Assembly (NCBI GenBank): GCA_038251315.1
Contig: JBBSBK010000077.1
Span: 1 to 18,431, forward strand
Reading direction: 5' to 3'
Origin: JBBKXP01 sp038251315
GTDB lineage: Bacteria > Pseudomonadota > Alphaproteobacteria > Rhodobacterales > Rhodobacteraceae
Length of the DNA stretch: 18,431 nt
Shown here: positions 1 through 7,689 of the stretch, in pieces
Position numbering within the stretch: position 1 is the first letter of the stretch
Layout of the letters: every line of letters starts with the position of its first letter
Notes under the pieces: generated by a model
Databases searched by the model: none
What the model saw: the letters and a program-made list of their open reading frames with translations, nothing else
Told to the model about the DNA's origin: nothing
Position numbers and translations under genes: made by a program

Positions 1-85
1 CACGGCCCCTCCCAGAGTCCGCACGGCACACCGCAGAGACTCAACTAGCTGTCGACAACCATTGCATAGGATGGGCCCATGGTGC
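1..85. repeat. Direct repeat copy A (truncated by window edge)
   Basis: These 85 bases recur in the same orientation at 4852-4936 with only three differences, at positions 3, 60 and 73 of this copy. The match ends abruptly after CCATGGTGC; beyond that the two flanks are unrelated. The left end is cut by the window, so the unit may be longer. No transposase or terminal inverted repeat is visible. The most likely explanation is two remnants of one mobile element or one dispersed non-coding repeat, but its family cannot be named from the sequence alone. Confidence 0.85.
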
Positions 86-360
86 GTAACAGTCCGGTCT
101 CGTTGCACTGCCGCTGTGTCAATCGGTGCCATGTTTGGCCGTGGGGCGATGATTCACTGTGACCGACTTCATCAGCACTGGGCGCGTGGCGCGAACTGTC
201 AGTCGTCATCTTATGCCTGCTCGTTGCTTTGGCATCAGAAATTGAAGGCTTCGGCCAGCATAATTCTAGGCCGTGATCTGGCGCAGATTTGGCATGATCG
301 CCCAGTAACTGCGCCATACGTGCGCAGACACACCCAGCAACTCAAACTCAGGGAGCCATC
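86..360 (+). other. Leader and upstream region of the betaine importer, no gene seen
   Basis: This 275-base stretch lies between direct repeat copy A and the binding-protein gene. Short open frames exist on both strands but none has a ribosome-binding site or recognisable product. A GGGAG stretch six bases before the ATG at 361 is the ribosome-binding site of the importer. The operon promoter should lie here. A CATAAT box at 259-264 has no convincing -35 partner, so no promoter is called. Confidence 0.5.
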
Positions 361-1302
361 ATGAGAATGCTCAAACTCGTATCCGTTGCCGCAATCATCG
401 CCGCAACTGCCACCACGGTGCGTGCCAAAGACAGCTCTGATCCGATCGTCATTCCGATTCATAACTGGTCAAGCCAGATCGTGATGAGCAATGTCATCGG
501 CAAAATGCTTGAAACCATCGGCAACAACGTCGAATACGTCACCACCGACAGTCAGGCGGTCTATGAATCCGTGCGTCTGGGCGATGTGACCTTTGAACCA
601 GAAGTCTGGGAAGGCGCCTTTGGCGCATCGTTCCGGGCAGCGATGGACAAAGGCGGAATCGTCGATGTCGCAACGCACGACGCCGTGACCCGCGAAGACT
701 GGTGGTATCCGCTTTGGACCAAGGAAGCCTGCCCCGGTCTGCCGGACTGGCAGGCCCTGAACGATTGCGCGGCCCTGTTCCAAACGCCGGAAACCGGCGA
801 GATGGGCCGTTTTCTGGGCGGCCCGGTGGACTGGCTCAAGCATGACGCTGAAAAGGTCGAGGCGTTGGGGATGAACTTTACCGTCGTCAACGCCGGATCT
901 GCCGCCGCGATCTGGGCCGAACTAGGTGCCGCCGAAACGAACAAGACCCCTATCGTGGTGTTCAACTGGACGCCGAACTTTGCCGAAGCCGTCTGGCCGG
1001 GCGAATTCGTCAACTTTCCGGAATGGGTCGAAGGCTGCGACACCGATCCGTCAGTCGGCCCCGATCCTGACGTGACATTCGACTGCGGCAACCCCGCCAA
1101 CGGCTACCTCAAGATCGCTGCGTGGGACGGGATGGAGGCCAAGTGGCCTGCCGCCTTTGCGGTGCTGCAACAGGTCAACTTTACCAACGCGCAGATCGCC
1201 GAAATGGCGAAAATGGTCGATATCGACGACATGGAGCCCGAAGACGCGGCACAGGAGTGGCTGGACGCGAACGAAGCTGTGTGGAAGCCTTGGACCGAGT
1301 AA
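361..1302 (+). CDS. Quaternary-amine (glycine betaine-type) ABC transporter periplasmic binding protein
   Basis: This 313-residue protein is the periplasmic substrate receptor of a ProX/OpuAC-type importer. Residues 1-22 form a signal peptide with a probable cleavage after VRA. The mature part begins with the family-typical IPIHNWSSQ stretch and carries several tryptophans (W36, W114, W115, W119, W203), of the kind that build the aromatic cage binding trimethylammonium groups. Four cysteines (C124, C136, C226, C242) could form two disulfides. It is followed by its ATPase and permease, so it is the first gene of the importer operon. A stem-loop immediately after the stop codon may stabilise its mRNA. 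The substrate could be glycine betaine, proline betaine, carnitine, choline or DMSP; the sequence does not decide. The family call is firm. Confidence 0.9.
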   Translation: MRMLKLVSVAAIIAATATTVRAKDSSDPIVIPIHNWSSQIVMSNVIGKMLETIGNNVEYVTTDSQAVYESVRLGDVTFEPEVWEGAFGASFRAAMDKGGIVDVATHDAVTREDWWYPLWTKEACPGLPDWQALNDCAALFQTPETGEMGRFLGGPVDWLKHDAEKVEALGMNFTVVNAGSAAAIWAELGAAETNKTPIVVFNWTPNFAEAVWPGEFVNFPEWVEGCDTDPSVGPDPDVTFDCGNPANGYLKIAAWDGMEAKWPAAFAVLQQVNFTNAQIAEMAKMVDIDDMEPEDAAQEWLDANEAVWKPWTE

Positions 1303-1323
1303 ATCGGCCCATCGCATGAACTA

Positions 1324-1348
1324 CCTTGGGGGGGCGTTCCCCCCAAGG
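1324..1348 (+). promoter_or_regulatory. Intercistronic stem-loop after the binding-protein gene
   Basis: A perfect 10-base-pair stem, CCTTGGGGGG paired with CCCCCCAAGG, encloses a five-base loop. It lies 21 bases after the stop of the binding-protein gene and 23 bases before the ATPase start. No T-run follows, so it is not a classic terminator. Such hairpins between a binding-protein gene and the membrane-component genes usually protect the upstream mRNA from 3' exonucleases or attenuate downstream expression. Confidence 0.7.
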
Positions 1349-1371
1349 TCATCCCACAGGAAAGTCCGCCA

Positions 1372-2400
1372 ATGTCCGCCGAAGAAACCGTCATCTCGTG
1401 CCGCAACGTCTGGAAGTTGTTTGGCAGCAAACCCGACAGTTACTTCAGATCGGCCAAAGGCAAAAGTTACGACGAGATTCAAAAGGACGGCTATATCGCC
1501 GCCGTGCATGATGTATCTGTCGACGTGACCCGTGGCGAACTTTTAGTCATCATGGGCCTGTCGGGGTCGGGAAAATCGACATTGGTGCGTTGCATGTCGC
1601 GCCTGATCGACATTACCGATGGCACGATTGATGTCGACGGCAAGGATATCATGTCGCTGGGCACGCGTGACCTGATCGAACTGCGCCGTCGCAAGATGGG
1701 CATGGTGTTCCAAAGTTTTGGCCTTCTCCCGCATCGCAGCGTGTTGGATAACGTTGCCTTTCCGCTGGAGATGCGCGGGCAGGATCGGCACGAACGACGC
1801 GAACGCGCGCTTGAGGTCATCAAACTGGTCGGGCTTGAGGGGCGCGAGGATTATTTTCCGCGCGAACTGTCCGGTGGTCAGCAACAGCGTGTCGGCATCG
1901 CCCGCAGTCTGGCCATTGAACCCGACATCTGGTTTCTGGACGAACCGTTTTCCGCCCTCGACCCGCTGATTAGGCGCGAGATGCAGGATGAATTCCTACG
2001 CTTGCGCGAACTGTTGGGCAAGACCATCGTCTTCATCACCCACGATTTCGACGAAGCCCTGCGGCTGGCCGACCGGATCGCGATTATGAAGAACGGCGCG
2101 ATCGAGCAATGCGATACGCCCGACCGGATCGTGCTGAACCCAGCCACGGAATACGTCGCCAAGTTTACGGAAAACGTCGAAAAGTCGCGCGTTGTCCATG
2201 CCCGCGGGTTGGCCGGACCAATCAATGGCCATGACGTTGGCGGCCCGCCGGTGGCGGCCAGCGCGACGGTGCTGCAACTGGCACGCCAACTGGTCAACGA
2301 ACCGCGCGAATACCTGCCCGTCGCCGATAAGAACGGCAAGATCATCGGCGCGATGAATCGGCAGGCGGCGCTGGATATCCTGCTGGGCGGCGCACAATGA
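1372..2400 (+). CDS. Quaternary-amine ABC transporter ATP-binding protein (ProV/OpuAA-type)
   Basis: This 342-residue cytoplasmic ATPase powers the betaine importer. Walker A is GLSGSGKST (62-70), the ABC signature LSGGQQQR starts at residue 166, and Walker B with its catalytic glutamate is WFLDEP (187-192). H224 in the THD stretch is the switch histidine. The roughly 60 residues before Walker A, with the KSYDEIQKDG stretch, are typical of the ProV subfamily. A short C-terminal stretch (about 300-340) looks like a single degenerate CBS-type module, which in this family senses ionic strength. AGGAAAG precedes the ATG at 1372. The stop overlaps the permease start as ATGA, implying coupled translation. 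Confidence 0.93.
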   Translation: MSAEETVISCRNVWKLFGSKPDSYFRSAKGKSYDEIQKDGYIAAVHDVSVDVTRGELLVIMGLSGSGKSTLVRCMSRLIDITDGTIDVDGKDIMSLGTRDLIELRRRKMGMVFQSFGLLPHRSVLDNVAFPLEMRGQDRHERRERALEVIKLVGLEGREDYFPRELSGGQQQRVGIARSLAIEPDIWFLDEPFSALDPLIRREMQDEFLRLRELLGKTIVFITHDFDEALRLADRIAIMKNGAIEQCDTPDRIVLNPATEYVAKFTENVEKSRVVHARGLAGPINGHDVGGPPVAASATVLQLARQLVNEPREYLPVADKNGKIIGAMNRQAALDILLGGAQ

Positions 2401-4364
2401 CCATTGCGGCGGCAAAGGTGCAGCGCGATGCGTCCCGGCCGGCGATGCCCGGCGCGGCGGCCATACTGCTGGGGCTCGCGGTGCTGTGCGCCTTTGCCCG
2501 TCCGTTCCTGCCCGACGCCCTGATCCGGGTGCCCGCATGGGCGGTCCTGCCCTATGACGTCTGGCTGCAGGCAACGTTTGATTTCATCAAGGACGATCTG
2601 GGCCTGATTTACGTGACCCGCAGCATCGCGGCAGTGTTGGAATGGTTTCTCGATATCACCGCCAACCTGCTTTACGGCAAGAACCGCTTTCCCCAACTCG
2701 GGCCGATCCCTTGGACCGCGGTGGCAGCGGTGGCAGCTGTCGTCGGCTATGGCCTTGGTAAATGGCGGCTGGCCTTACTGGCGGGGGGCACATTCGTCTG
2801 GGTTGCCCTGATCGGCCAATGGGAACTGGCGATGGAAACCCTGTCGGTGATCGCCGTCGCGGTGCCGGTTGCGTTCCTGGTGGGCCTGACCCTTGGCATC
2901 CTCGCGTGGAAGTCGCCGCGCTTTGAAAGGGTGCTGCTGCCGATCCTTGCGGTGCTGCAGACCCTGCCATTCTTTACCTACCTTCTGCCGGCGGTGATCT
3001 TTTTCAAGGTCGGCCCCACCGCGGGCTGTGTTGCCACCATCGTCTATGCGATGCCGCCGATGGTGCTGATGACGACGCTCGGCCTCAAGAAAGTGTCGCC
3101 CGAAGTGGTCGAGGCGGGGCAGATGAGCGGATCGACCCGCTGGCAAATGCTGCGCCATGTCTATGTCCCAGCCGCCCGCACCGAAATTCTGGTCGGCGTC
3201 AATCAGGTCATCATGCTGTCGCTGGCGATGGTCGTGCTGACCGCGTTCATCGGGATGCCGGGGCTGGGGGCCAAGCTGCTGTCGCTGATGAATTCGCTGA
3301 AACTTGGCCGAAGCGTCGAGATCGGCATCACCATTGTCCTGATCGCGGTGATGCTTGACCGGTTGTCAAAGGCATGGGTTGTCAAACAGCCGCAGCACTA
3401 TGAACGCGGCACTCCCTGGTGGGTCCGCCATCAATTGCCGCTGATTGGCATTGGCTTGTTCATCGGGTTCGTTGTCGTGGCGCAGTTTATTCAAGTTGCC
3501 GATCACATCACCCGCGATCAGGATCTGTCGATGGGGGCCGAGATCGATACGGTGATCCGCGCCGCGTTGGCCAATCAGACCGTCGATGGGATCACGACGG
3601 CGATGCGCGGGTTCCTCATCACCTCCGTCCTGATCCCGTTCCGTGACGCGCTGCTGTGGCTGCCGTCGGCGTCAGTCATTCTGGCTGTTGCTGCGACGGG
3701 CTATGCGGTCGGCGGGTTGCGGTCGGCGGTGCTGGTCGCAGCCCTGTTCGGGGTGCTGGCGGTGACCGGCTGGTGGGACCGGTCGATGATCACGCTGTAT
3801 GCCGTGCTGTCGGCGGTAGTCATTGCAGCGCTGATCGGCCTGCCTCTGGGGATCCTCGCGGCCCGCAACAAAGCGTGGTCCGACCCGATCCTGCTGGTCT
3901 GCGACACCGCCCAGACGTTTCCCAGTTTCATCTACCTGATCCCGGCGATCATGCTGTTCGGGGTCAACGACGTGTCGGTGATCTTTGCCATCTTCATCTT
4001 CGCCACCGTGCCCCTGATGCGCTATACCATCGAAGGCATCCGCGCGGTTCCCGAAGAACTGATCGAAGCCGCCGACATGTCAGGCGCGACCCGCAGCCAG
4101 AAACTGTGGAAGGTGCAGATTCCGCTTGCCCTGCCGACAATGGCGATCGGGTTCAATCAGGCGATCATGTTCGCCTTTTTCATGGTCATCATTGCCGCCT
4201 TCATCGGCACGCAGGATCTGGGGCAGGAACTGCAAAAGACGCTTGCGGGGAACCAGTTGGGCAAGAATTTCGTCCTTGGGATCTGCGTCGCCGTCATGGC
4301 ATTGACGTTCAATCACATCATCATGAAATGGTCGGCGACACGCCGCAAGGCGCTGGGGGTCTGA
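2397..4364 (+). CDS. Quaternary-amine ABC transporter permease, two permease modules fused in one protein
   Basis: This 655-residue inner-membrane protein is about twice the length of ProW (roughly 350). It contains two homologous permease modules. Each ends in an EAA-type loop that contacts the ATPase: EAGQMSGSTRWQ from residue 239 and EAADMSGATRSQ from residue 558. Each loop is followed by a similar NQ-I-M-x-A-F-I-G stretch. The N-terminal half carries extra hydrophobic segments before its module, and residues 345-460 form the hydrophobic join between halves. A single chain can therefore supply both transmembrane halves of the importer. The start codon overlaps the ATPase stop (ATGA). An alternative reading as two independent genes is ruled out by the uninterrupted frame. 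Confidence 0.9.
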   Translation: MTIAAAKVQRDASRPAMPGAAAILLGLAVLCAFARPFLPDALIRVPAWAVLPYDVWLQATFDFIKDDLGLIYVTRSIAAVLEWFLDITANLLYGKNRFPQLGPIPWTAVAAVAAVVGYGLGKWRLALLAGGTFVWVALIGQWELAMETLSVIAVAVPVAFLVGLTLGILAWKSPRFERVLLPILAVLQTLPFFTYLLPAVIFFKVGPTAGCVATIVYAMPPMVLMTTLGLKKVSPEVVEAGQMSGSTRWQMLRHVYVPAARTEILVGVNQVIMLSLAMVVLTAFIGMPGLGAKLLSLMNSLKLGRSVEIGITIVLIAVMLDRLSKAWVVKQPQHYERGTPWWVRHQLPLIGIGLFIGFVVVAQFIQVADHITRDQDLSMGAEIDTVIRAALANQTVDGITTAMRGFLITSVLIPFRDALLWLPSASVILAVAATGYAVGGLRSAVLVAALFGVLAVTGWWDRSMITLYAVLSAVVIAALIGLPLGILAARNKAWSDPILLVCDTAQTFPSFIYLIPAIMLFGVNDVSVIFAIFIFATVPLMRYTIEGIRAVPEELIEAADMSGATRSQKLWKVQIPLALPTMAIGFNQAIMFAFFMVIIAAFIGTQDLGQELQKTLAGNQLGKNFVLGICVAVMALTFNHIIMKWSATRRKALGV

Positions 4365-4370
4365 CAGGAG

Positions 4371-4754
4371 ATGGACAGGCATTCCGCGACCCGGCGCGTT
4401 GCCCGGTTCGACACCGCCACATTCGTCCCGATCAGCCGTTTTGGCGGCGTCGAGGGGACGATGACATGGCACAACCTGTCCTATGACCCGCAGACCGGGC
4501 AGGGCAGCTATCTGATGGTGATGGCGCCTGGCGCCAGCAGCCGCCCGCATCGACACGCCGGGGCCGAGGAGTTTTACGTCATCGAAGGCGAGTTGGTCGA
4601 TTTCGACGGCCACGTCTATCGGGCGGGCGATTTCGTGCGGTTGGAAACGGGCAGCACCCACACCTCGCTGTCGCCATCGGGCTGCAAGTTGCTCGTGACC
4701 CAGTGGGGCCACTCCGAATATGTCGGCATCGATCAACTGGAGTTCCTGAAATGA
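4371..4754 (+). CDS. Small single-domain cupin protein
   Basis: This 127-residue protein has the two cupin motifs. Motif 1 is HRHAGAEEFYVIEG, with H-x-H and a glutamate as metal ligands (about residues 57-70). Motif 2, AGDFVRLETGSTH, supplies the third histidine. Overall it resembles ChrR-type cupins more than cupin enzymes of known reaction. It starts seven bases after the permease stop. The AGGAG directly before this ATG is too close to be an ideal ribosome-binding site, so a different start remains possible. Membership in the importer operon suggests a role linked to the imported methylated amine, either catalytic (metal-dependent lyase, dioxygenase or isomerase) or sensory. The reaction cannot be assigned. 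Confidence 0.8.
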   Translation: MDRHSATRRVARFDTATFVPISRFGGVEGTMTWHNLSYDPQTGQGSYLMVMAPGASSRPHRHAGAEEFYVIEGELVDFDGHVYRAGDFVRLETGSTHTSLSPSGCKLLVTQWGHSEYVGIDQLEFLK

Positions 4755-4804
4755 ACCAATCGCACGTCCTCGAAAAACCGTTCGAACGCGCCGTAGGGCT
4801 CTAA
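4751..4804 (+). pseudogene. Broken start of a further operon gene (17 codons remain)
   Basis: An ATG overlaps the cupin stop as ATGA and is preceded by GGAG eight bases upstream, the same arrangement used elsewhere in this operon. It encodes MNQSHVLEKPFERAVGL and then a TAA stop. Direct repeat copy B lies 47 bases further on. I infer that a longer gene once continued here and was cut by insertion or deletion around 4795-4804. The 17-residue remnant is too short for family assignment. A genuine leader-type small peptide is possible but less likely. Confidence 0.5.
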
Positions 4805-4851
4805 CGGCTTCTCGCGGCCCACTGGTAAGGCGAAGGGTCGGCTCGGGCTTC

Positions 4852-4936
4852 CATGGCCCCTCCCAGAGTCCGCACGGCACACCGCAGAGACTCAACTAGC
4901 TGTCGACAACTATTGCATAGGATAGGCCCATGGTGC
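4852..4936. repeat. Direct repeat copy B
   Basis: This is the second copy of the 85-base unit seen at 1-85, 82/85 identical and in the same orientation. It contains the palindrome TGTCGACA and ends at CCATGGTGC. The 47 bases between the broken gene remnant (4751-4804) and this copy may belong to the same element; copy A cannot confirm this because the window cuts it. The two copies bracket the whole importer-cupin segment. Confidence 0.85.
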
Positions 4937-5631
4937 CGAGGGCGGAAAGGGCGCTTGGTCGTGCGTTCCCTATGCTGACATAGGAGAAGCCCGCCGGATC
5001 ATCCCGGCGAGCTTAATGTTGCATTTGTAGTCGAGCGTGTCAGGCCGCGTGTGACAGGTCGAGGTCCATAAGTTCGTCGTTAGCCTTGTTTACGATAACC
5101 GCATCCTCACAATCCGGCGCGGTGTCGGCGGCGGATGCTTTCGGTGATGATACCTCGGTGATGGTTACAATCGGCGCGACAGATGCGAGGGCTGGGTGGC
5201 ATGGGGCCGGGCGGCTATCTGTGCGATGAACTGGGCGAAAATCTTGCATCGGTTCTGACCGGTCACCGGGCAAACTCGGCCTGAGCAGGACGGGCTGTCC
5301 AAGGCCATCTCTCGGAGAAAAACTTCATAATCAGTCACCTATTATTGTGCTGATGGACCACTTGCGCCCGATACGGCCAGAGCAGCTTTTTGTTTTCCCT
5401 GATTTCTGCTTTTGTCAGTCGTCGCGGCAATTCCTGCCGGTCTATTTGACTGATAGCGCCATCAATATGCTGAGGTCATCACAGAAAGAAAATAGCATCC
5501 ACGCCATCAACAATGCCGCCAACAGGGCATTCTGCACGTCTTGGGATTAATGGGACTATCTCAGCTTCATGGCTATGAGGCCCAGAAAATGCCAGCTAAA
5601 CCTGCTGCCACGAAACCGAAATCCAGGCCGC
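4937..5631. other. Gene-poor, probably decayed stretch
   Basis: No convincing gene is seen in these 695 bases. Two short plus-strand frames look like possible debris. One runs from about 4937 to 5035 and contains GKGAWSCVPYADIGEARRI before its stop. The other, 5183-5284, reads MRGLGGMGPGGYLCDELGEN and then a short tail. Neither has a ribosome-binding site or a recognised family. The part from about 5325 to 5560 is visibly richer in A and T than the neighbouring genes. No promoter or terminator for the oxidoreductase gene that ends at 5632 stands out. Confidence 0.5.
4989..5012. other. Short GC-rich stem-loop
   Basis: GCCCGCCGG and CCGGCGAGC can pair at eight of nine positions around a six-base ATCATC loop. 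There is no T-run on either side, and no intact gene ends here, so it may be the leftover terminator of a lost gene or have no function. Confidence 0.35.
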
Positions 5632-7668
5632 TCAGAGATCCTTCATCAACCGAAGCGCGTCGTAGATCGCCGCGTGGGTGTTGCGTGCTGCTACGGCGTC
5701 GCCGATGCGGAACAGTCGGAAGCGGCCCTCGGGATTGCGCACGACCTGTTGGAGCCCGCCCGTCGCGAGCGCGTCGTAATCTACCGCGCCAAGGTTCGAC
5801 GATTGTGGTTTCAGTTCGAAGTATAGTTCATCCAACGGCCGCGTTCCGTGATTGACGATGACCTGATCGACAAGCCGGTCGCGCTGCACATCACTGTAGT
5901 CGCTGCCGAGTGTCGCGCGCAGCTGATTGTCCTCGCGCGCGACCGACAACAGGCGCCACGTCACAGTGAAGGTCGTGTTCCGCTTCTGCAGGTTCCGCAT
6001 ATAGGGGACAAGGTTCATTGCCATGACCTCGGGCGAGAAGCTGCGGTCGGGCGTCACGATCTCGACCGCCGCCCCCGTGGCTGAAATCAGGTCGGCCGCC
6101 TGAAGTGCGGCATGGTCGCCCGCATCGTCGAAGATCAGCACGTTGGAACCGGGCGTCACGTCACCCGAGAGAATGTCCCAGGCCGAATGGACCAGATCGT
6201 TGCCTGCGGTCAGCACTGCAGAATGCGGCAGTCCGCCTGTCGCAATAATGACCTCGTCGGGGTTGGTCGCAAGGACTGCGGCCGCATCTGCGAAGGTGTT
6301 GAAGTGAAAGGTCACACCGTGCTTTTCACACTGCGACATGCGCCACGCGATGATCGAGATCATCTCGCGACGGCGGATGTCCCGCGCGGTCAGGCGGATC
6401 TGACCGCCGGGCTGGTCAGCGGCATCGAACACCGTCACCTCGTGCCCACGCTCGGCAGCGACGCGGGCGGCTTCCATCCCGGCCGGACCTGCGCCGACGA
6501 TGGTGATGCGCTTTCTGGCGGAAGCCGCAGAAATCGTATGCGGCATCGTTTCTTCGCGGCCCGTCGCGGCATTGTGCAGGCAGAAGGCGAGCCCGCCTTG
6601 GTAGATGCGGTCAAGACAGTAGTTCGCCCCGACGCAAGGCCGGATATCATCCTCGCGACCTTCGATGATCTTTCGGACAAGATGAGGGTCGGCAATGTGG
6701 GCCCGGGTCATGCCAACCATGTCGAGTTTGCCGGACGCGATGGCGTGGCGGGCGGTTGCGACATCGGGGATCTTCGCCGCGTGGAAGGTCGGGAATCCCG
6801 TTGCCGCACGGATTTCACCGGCAAAGTCCAGATGCGGCGCGTTCTTCATGCCCTGAATCGGGATCAGGTCAGTCAGACCGGCGTCGGTGTCGATATGGCC
6901 TTTCACCACGTTCAGGAAATCCACCAGGCCGCTGTTCTTCAACTTGTGGCTGACCTCCATCCCTTCGGCCCTGGTCATGCCGCCGGGCAGGTCCTGATCG
7001 CCGGTATAGCGCAGGCCGACGATGAATTCCTCGCCGCAGCGGGCGCGGATTGCACGCAGGACATCAAAGGTGAAACGCAGCCGGTTATCGGGGCTGCCGC
7101 CATAGGGGGCTGCCAGATCGTTCGTGAGGGGCGACCAGAATTGCTCGAGGAGGTGGCCGTAGGCCTCCAGCTCGATACCGTCCACGCCGGCGGCCTTCAT
7201 CCGTTCGGCGGCGTCGGCGAAGTCATTGATGATCCGGGCGATGTCCCAATCCTCGATCCGCTTGGGAAACGAGCGGTGCGCGGCTTCGCGTTCATGACTC
7301 GGGGCGACAACGGGCAGCCAGTCGGCCTTGTCCCAGCGGGTGCGGCGGCCAAGATGGGTAAGCTGGATCATCACCGCCGCGCCGTGGTCGTGGCATTCAT
7401 CGACCATCTGCTTCATCCAGCCGACGACCTCGTCCTTCCATGCAAGGATGTTGTTGAAAACCGGCGGGCTGTCTCGCGCCACCGAGGCCGAGCCCGCGGT
7501 CATGGTCAGGGCCACGCCAGCTTTGGCGCGTTCCGCGTGATAGGCACGATAGCGCCCTTTCGGCATCCCGTCCTCGGGATAGGCCGGTTCGTGGCTGGTG
7601 ATCATGATGCGGTTGCGAAGCGTCAGATGTTTCAGCTTGTAGGGTTGGAGCAATGGATCGCTGGACAT
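5632..7668 (-). CDS. FMN/Fe-S/FAD oxidoreductase, probable N-methyl amine demethylase (DgcA/StcD/TMADH family)
   Basis: This 678-residue protein has the two-part architecture of trimethylamine dehydrogenase and 2,4-dienoyl-CoA reductase. An Old Yellow Enzyme-type TIM barrel (about 1-340) should hold FMN. A cysteine cluster (C345, C351, C363) should bind iron-sulfur. An FAD/NAD-type Rossmann region starts at VGAGPAGMEAA (391-401). Within the family it most resembles enzymes demethylating dimethylglycine or N-methylproline (DgcA, StcD), consistent with the neighbouring betaine importer; this choice is an inference. The canonical second cluster cysteine is alanine (A348). ACAGGAG seven bases before the ATG supports the start. 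It is divergent from a TetR-type gene. No electron-transfer partner such as DgcB is present. A generic NADH:flavin oxidoreductase remains the safe fallback. Confidence 0.8.
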   Translation of the reverse strand: MSSDPLLQPYKLKHLTLRNRIMITSHEPAYPEDGMPKGRYRAYHAERAKAGVALTMTAGSASVARDSPPVFNNILAWKDEVVGWMKQMVDECHDHGAAVMIQLTHLGRRTRWDKADWLPVVAPSHEREAAHRSFPKRIEDWDIARIINDFADAAERMKAAGVDGIELEAYGHLLEQFWSPLTNDLAAPYGGSPDNRLRFTFDVLRAIRARCGEEFIVGLRYTGDQDLPGGMTRAEGMEVSHKLKNSGLVDFLNVVKGHIDTDAGLTDLIPIQGMKNAPHLDFAGEIRAATGFPTFHAAKIPDVATARHAIASGKLDMVGMTRAHIADPHLVRKIIEGREDDIRPCVGANYCLDRIYQGGLAFCLHNAATGREETMPHTISAASARKRITIVGAGPAGMEAARVAAERGHEVTVFDAADQPGGQIRLTARDIRRREMISIIAWRMSQCEKHGVTFHFNTFADAAAVLATNPDEVIIATGGLPHSAVLTAGNDLVHSAWDILSGDVTPGSNVLIFDDAGDHAALQAADLISATGAAVEIVTPDRSFSPEVMAMNLVPYMRNLQKRNTTFTVTWRLLSVAREDNQLRATLGSDYSDVQRDRLVDQVIVNHGTRPLDELYFELKPQSSNLGAVDYDALATGGLQQVVRNPEGRFRLFRIGDAVAARNTHAAIYDALRLMKDL

Positions 7669-7689
7669 CGGGATCTCCTGTCAGAATGC

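Noticed and set aside
1..85. Direct repeats as parts of a CRISPR array, tRNA or attachment site
   Set aside because: Only two copies exist, 4.8 kb apart, with no regular spacers, no cloverleaf and no integrase gene in the window.
4371..4754. DMSP lyase (DddK/DddW/DddQ-type cupin) as the identity of the small cupin
   Set aside because: A cupin beside a betaine-type importer suggests it. But the tyrosine that, as I recall, follows the motif-1 glutamate by two residues in DddK is phenylalanine here, and the overall sequence looks more like a ChrR-type cupin.
5347..5550. A 67-codon plus-strand frame as a small gene
   Set aside because: No ribosome-binding site, no recognisable domain, and it sits in an A/T-richer stretch of apparent debris.
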